A stretch of DNA of 6,995 nucleotides from Fidelibacterota bacterium (lineage in GTDB: Bacteria > Fidelibacterota > Fidelibacteria > Fidelibacterales > Fidelibacteraceae). Positions 5,201 through 6,995 of the stretch are shown piece after piece. Within the stretch, counting starts at the first letter, position 1. Every line of letters starts with the position of its first letter. The translations under genes were made by a program, and so were the position numbers. The stretch covers positions 1 through 6,995 of the forward strand of contig JAFGVT010000199.1 of NCBI GenBank assembly GCA_016937825.1, written 5' to 3'. The notes beneath the pieces are model-generated. The model was not told where the DNA came from. It did no database searches and worked only from the letters and a program-made list of their open reading frames with translations.

Positions 5201-6995
5201 AACCCGCGGCCGTCCCCAGTCCGCCGCCGGTATCATCGAATTCATTTTCACCAGCCCCCATCAGATCGTGCGGCGAGCGGTAGAGGTAAGCGCCGGGTGT
5301 CTTGCATTCCGGGGGGGCGATCCATTCTTTTTCGGAGATCTCAATCCGGGTCTCTCGTTGAGACAGCTCCTCAAGGGAATGCTGGCGGATAACGTCCCGC
5401 GGCCAGTCTTCCGGTTCTTTTATCTTTAAGCCTTTCGGGCTCAGCACGTAGTTGTTCCACCAGGTATCCTCATAATCCTTATCCCGCTTTTCGCCAAGAA
5501 AAAGTACTTTATGGATCGCCCGGGTCAGTGCAACGTAGAAGATCCGCCGGTCTTCTGCCCGTTCTTCCAGATTTGCGATCCCTTTCAGCCGCAGCAGGAT
5601 GCCCGGTTTGTCTTCATCGGATAAAGAAAGTGCGATCTCGTGGTGCCCGCCGGTCCGTCCGAGACGAATGTTGTCTTTCGACGAACTGCCGCTGTGGTTC
5701 ATTTCCGGCAAAACCACGATGGGGAATTCCAGTCCCTTGGCTTTGTGAACCGTAAGAATATGTACCTTCGCCGTTCCGGGATAAAGGGCCTGGCCTTCCT
5801 CGCCGGATCCCTTTATCTGATAAAGGAAGAACTCCCTGATATTCCGCAATGAACTGTTGTTCCGCTGCATGCCCCGGATCATGTTCAGGGCCTTGTCCAG
5901 GTTCGCAAGTTGCTGCTCGGGCATAAGCTCGCCGACATAGCCCAGTTCGCGGTCCCCGCTGTCCAGGATACCTGCGATCAGTTCGTCGAGCGGTTTATTG
6001 CCCGCATCCCGGATCCAGGATACGATCAGGTCCCGCTTTACCCGCAGAACGGGATGGTCCTGCATGGCGTCAAAAACGGGGGCGTTCTTCTCTCGTCCGG
6101 TCAGGAGGTGAATGTCCGGATCGGAGCATCCGATGAAGGGCGAACGCAGCAGTCCGATCAGGGCATGGTCGTCATAGGGGTTGTCCAGAACGGACAAAAA
6201 ATGGAAAATATCGCGAACGGCCGGCGTTGCATAGAATCCTTTTCCGCCGATGATCTTGACGGGAATGTTCAGATTCCGGAACGCCTGCAAATAGTCGGAG
6301 ATCCTGGTAAAACGCCGCAGGATAACGCCGATCAGCGGTTTGCCGTCCTGCGGATCCATGCCGGAACCTTCATATTTTTCCAGCAGTTCCTTCACCCGTA
6401 TCGCTGCGTGCCGCGCCGGCAGATACATATCGCTGCCGGCATCCTCAGCGTCGCACCAATGCGCTTCCACGGGGTCCGGCATGTCGGCCCTTTCTTTTCC
6501 CGCGGTATATTCGGTTTTCTCAAAGAAGGCCTCATAGGGTTCCCGCTCTTCATCCTCCCTCTTGAGGATATGGCCCATTAGGCCGTTGATGCCCTCTTCA
6601 ATGAAACCCCGGCTTGAGCGGTAATTGTCATTGAAGTCGAGAATGTCCCCCTGTTCTTCCCTTACGAGCTTTTCGGCGTCGTTCATGACCGTAACATCGG
6701 CATTGGCAAAACGGAAAATGGATTGTTTGCGGTCACCCACGATGAACAACCTTGCCTTGTCCGAGGCGGCAAAGATCATACGGACGATATCCCAGCGCAG
6801 GGGGTTCGTATCCTGAAATTCGTCCAGCATGATATGGCGGTAGCGTTTGCCGATCAGGGTGCGGATCTCTTCATTATCCTTTAAAAGTTCATGCGTTTTA
6901 AGGATAACATCCGAAAAATCCATCACATTCCGTCGTTTCTTGATCCCGGAATAAAAGGTGTTGAAGTCCCGGTAATGTGCGATCAGGTCCTTTAA
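2259..6995 (-). CDS. Fused AddA-AddB helicase-nuclease, 5' end beyond window edge
   Basis: One frame runs without a stop from the right edge to TAA at 2261-2259, giving at least 1578 residues. The GTG at 6926 is only the first start-like codon in view. The 23 codons before it continue a normal AddA sequence, so the true start and the Walker A motif are outside. Residues are numbered here from that GTG. The order is a UvrD-type helicase (1-480), PD-(D/E)XK nuclease 1 (about 571-720), an AddB-like inactive helicase (about 750-1250), and PD-(D/E)XK nuclease 2 with an iron-sulfur cysteine set (about 1270-1545). Together these correspond to AddA followed by AddB, the two subunits of the enzyme that unwinds and resects double-strand ends for RecA loading. 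In the systems I know, the subunits are separate genes, commonly addB before addA. Here the order is A then B in one chain. No internal ribosome binding site is visible near the junction (about 4680). The small membrane protein gene follows directly. Confidence 0.88.
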   Translation of the reverse strand, partial: LKDLIAHYRDFNTFYSGIKKRRNVMDFSDVILKTHELLKDNEEIRTLIGKRYRHIMLDEFQDTNPLRWDIVRMIFAASDKARLFIVGDRKQSIFRFANADVTVMNDAEKLVREEQGDILDFNDNYRSSRGFIEEGINGLMGHILKREDEEREPYEAFFEKTEYTAGKERADMPDPVEAHWCDAEDAGSDMYLPARHAAIRVKELLEKYEGSGMDPQDGKPLIGVILRRFTRISDYLQAFRNLNIPVKIIGGKGFYATPAVRDIFHFLSVLDNPYDDHALIGLLRSPFIGCSDPDIHLLTGREKNAPVFDAMQDHPVLRVKRDLIVSWIRDAGNKPLDELIAGILDSGDRELGYVGELMPEQQLANLDKALNMIRGMQRNNSSLRNIREFFLYQIKGSGEEGQALYPGTAKVHILTVHKAKGLEFPIVVLPEMNHSGSSSKDNIRLGRTGGHHEIALSLSDEDKPGILLRLKGIANLEERAEDRRIFYVALTRAIHKVLFLGEKRDKDYEDTWWNNYVLSPKGLKIKEPEDWPRDVIRQHSLEELSQRETRIEISEKEWIAPPECKTPGAYLYRSPHDLMGAGENEFDDTGGGLGTAAGSLYHYCMQRGWFDVPGHREDIDETIMHHFSKENKAELIAKVDALLETTRSHAVFDVLNDPGTEQYRELPVKAWLRRDKDMVQVNGTIDLLYRHKDRWILVDFKTDSTKNRLEAYKKQIQSYQWMLKQAFGLDAEGKIYFVSLNEMIRVDRNEGYFDGLPIGPGFLPAMPDAVMNIEPLLNELEHGPHLLFCASSQHEEQIYLGLVKAGRMRPDIRITTLSKWLRSANTPCTSQDRLRMMIQRADKNIKQGTADFLARAIRDHELGKGDIRAGFMENYRSIAATPAYLPADAAYKNIPLNNERIGFIDLPPPAPRDRELIHECKSRTTHFELSLAPRPTGGKLKYIEAFSPREETLAVARHIGNSANPGQNILIAVSSMDKYAPHLKRIFPQCGLQVRFTEPMPLLEAPCTGLLLDLLNIIRTPYPAWQDLAPVLLHPLRGMNKDLLNYDKKVRSLPLEEHGVPAEVRAFIETYSSVQIHEVKNRCERFIKDLHVSPVSGNEKVCRKFLDVLDTVIEDLGMIRADADLSLLYQEMMIRIKKESVPRWEQMNGIPVVGFLDSLGSVPDTLYVMGMVEGDIPRPENENPCLNLKEAFSLELNRHFMDHWISLGDRVVYSSSLHAEDGSEQNRSSFLEGPDILPLNAEKGIRRDVLLRYDNCRIREPERPLERRHNEIVSGEKGIYSGRVDAIEKDFHLSVTSVDALLACPMRFYYDKVLACLPLDTDEASCWTLIRGRTVHKILELFGKQGGFHLDIRDAIPLLQKNIDETFKHQRIDTEDPFQTDQFRDYVRDLNEGSGSNAFVIAIGNHQKTFGGCRVLETEKRFDDLRLCCDGVRVSLSGIMDKIISRDDGEMIVVSDYKTGTLNTSDMKKMLLSQLYLYAKKCRESYPDRPLMAAYEQIKDKDNTKIFTFTESNGNFEQLNSRNGNGFNIREFDRYLCDLFSRISEGKYEITERPFADACTHCPHEGLCRKGTRMHGGS
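2292..3122 (-). other. AddB-type PD-(D/E)XK nuclease domain 2 with Fe-S cysteines
   Basis: The domain opens with HLSVTSVDALLACPMRFYY (residues 1269-1287), which carries the first cluster cysteine, Cys1281 (bases 3084-3086). The catalytic residues follow: His1313 in GRTVHKILE, Asp1418 in LSGIMDKI, Asp1433 and Lys1435 in SDYKTG, and Gln1451 and Tyr1455 in SQLYLYA. The last three cysteines, 1536, 1539 and 1545 (codons at 2319-2321, 2310-2312 and 2292-2294), form C-x2-C-x5-C in ACTHCPHEGLC. This one-plus-three arrangement is the AddB 4Fe-4S staple. Both the catalytic and the cluster residues are present, so the domain is expected to be active. Confidence 0.85.
3177..4680 (-). other. AddB-like inactivated helicase region
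   Basis: Residues about 750-1250 resemble the body of AddB rather than an active helicase. The start, HLLFCASSQHEEQIYLGL (762-779) and then DIRITTLSKWL (788-798), occupies the position of the first AddB helicase strand, but no GxxGxGKT Walker A is present. The later parts are AddB-like: NILIAVSSMDKYAPHLKRIF (945-964), PLLEAPCTGLLLDLLNII (978-995), VVGFLDSLGSVPDTLYVMGMVEGDIP (1129-1154), and a SSFLEG element (1205-1210). In characterised AddAB and RecBCD this inactive scaffold carries the Chi-recognition surface. Whether this one reads a Chi-like sequence cannot be told from here. Confidence 0.75.
4767..5216 (-). other. RecB/AddA-type PD-(D/E)XK nuclease domain 1
   Basis: This nuclease follows the helicase as in AddA. 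The core is complete: His579 in GSLYH, Asp663 in NGTIDLL, Asp676 and Lys678 in VDFKTD, and a Q-x3-Y helix (Gln692, Tyr696). In AddA and RecB these residues bind metal and cleave DNA. No cysteine cluster accompanies this domain, as is normal for AddA. It should cut the strand handled by the active helicase. Confidence 0.85.
5487..6995 (-). other. AddA-like UvrD/Rep helicase domain (partial)
   Basis: This is the motor region of the fused protein, seen from just before motif II onward. Motif II is DEFQDT (residues 35-40, bases 6807-6824) and motif III is GDRKQSIFRF (64-73). NYRSS lies at 101-105. The 2A region carries the AddA-type DDHALIGLLRSPF stretch (252-264). Motif V is TVHKAKGLEFPIVV (392-405) and motif VI is YVALTRA (464-470). 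All visible ATPase motifs look intact, so this half should be the active translocase. Motif I (Walker A) and the Q motif lie past the right edge and cannot be checked. Confidence 0.88.

Noticed and set aside
4821..5429. 202-residue open frame on the + strand
   Set aside because: It is antisense to nuclease domain 1 and its linker. The opposite strand carries conserved catalytic motifs, so this is a shadow.
5910..6581. 223-residue open frame on the + strand
   Set aside because: It lies wholly antisense to the AddA helicase domain, whose motifs are clear. Its translation shows no coherent domain or family, and it has no convincing ribosome binding site.
6921..6926. GTG/ATG at 6926-6921 as the true start of the helicase gene
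   Set aside because: The frame stays open to 6995, and the extra codons (ending KKRRNV before MDFSDV) look like the normal AddA sequence before the DFSD element. A start here would remove the Walker A motif needed for ATP binding.
2259..6995. Defence system or mobile element nuclease
   Set aside because: A large helicase-nuclease can belong to defence islands. Here both halves match AddA and AddB in order and motif content, and the neighbours are housekeeping or generic genes with no integrase, transposase or known defence partner in view.

Overview
The window is ordinary-density bacterial DNA with moderate to slightly high GC and short intergenic gaps. It carries four protein genes: two on the + strand at the left and two on the - strand filling the rest, with the pairs converging at about 1863-1907. 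I see no RNA genes, insertion sequences, CRISPR arrays or phage genes. The organism cannot be named from this window. A TP0381/YwaF-type membrane protein and a short dihydroorotase fit several phyla, including Spirochaetota, Bacillota and Desulfobacterota. No gap longer than 300 bases lacks a gene.

Left side (1-1862, + strand): a heptamer repeat tract (1-34) runs up to the start of a compact dihydroorotase gene (41-1063, pyrC-like) with all expected metal-binding residues. After 52 bases comes a polytopic membrane protein of the TIGR02206/YwaF family (1116-1862). The two may be co-transcribed, but nothing links them functionally.

Right side (1908-6995, - strand): this is the notable part. 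One uninterrupted reading frame, entering from beyond the right edge and ending at 2259, encodes at least 1578 residues. Its first half is an AddA-like UvrD/Rep superfamily 1 helicase followed by a RecB-type PD-(D/E)XK nuclease. Its second half is an AddB-like inactive helicase followed by a second PD-(D/E)XK nuclease with the four cysteines of an AddB-type iron-sulfur cluster. I read it as a natural AddA-AddB fusion, meaning the double-strand-break resection enzyme made as one polypeptide. The N-terminal region with the Walker A motif lies outside the window.

Fifteen bases after the fused gene's stop, with its own strong ribosome binding site, is a 111-residue protein with two membrane segments (1908-2243). 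I do not recognise it. It is probably in the same transcript.
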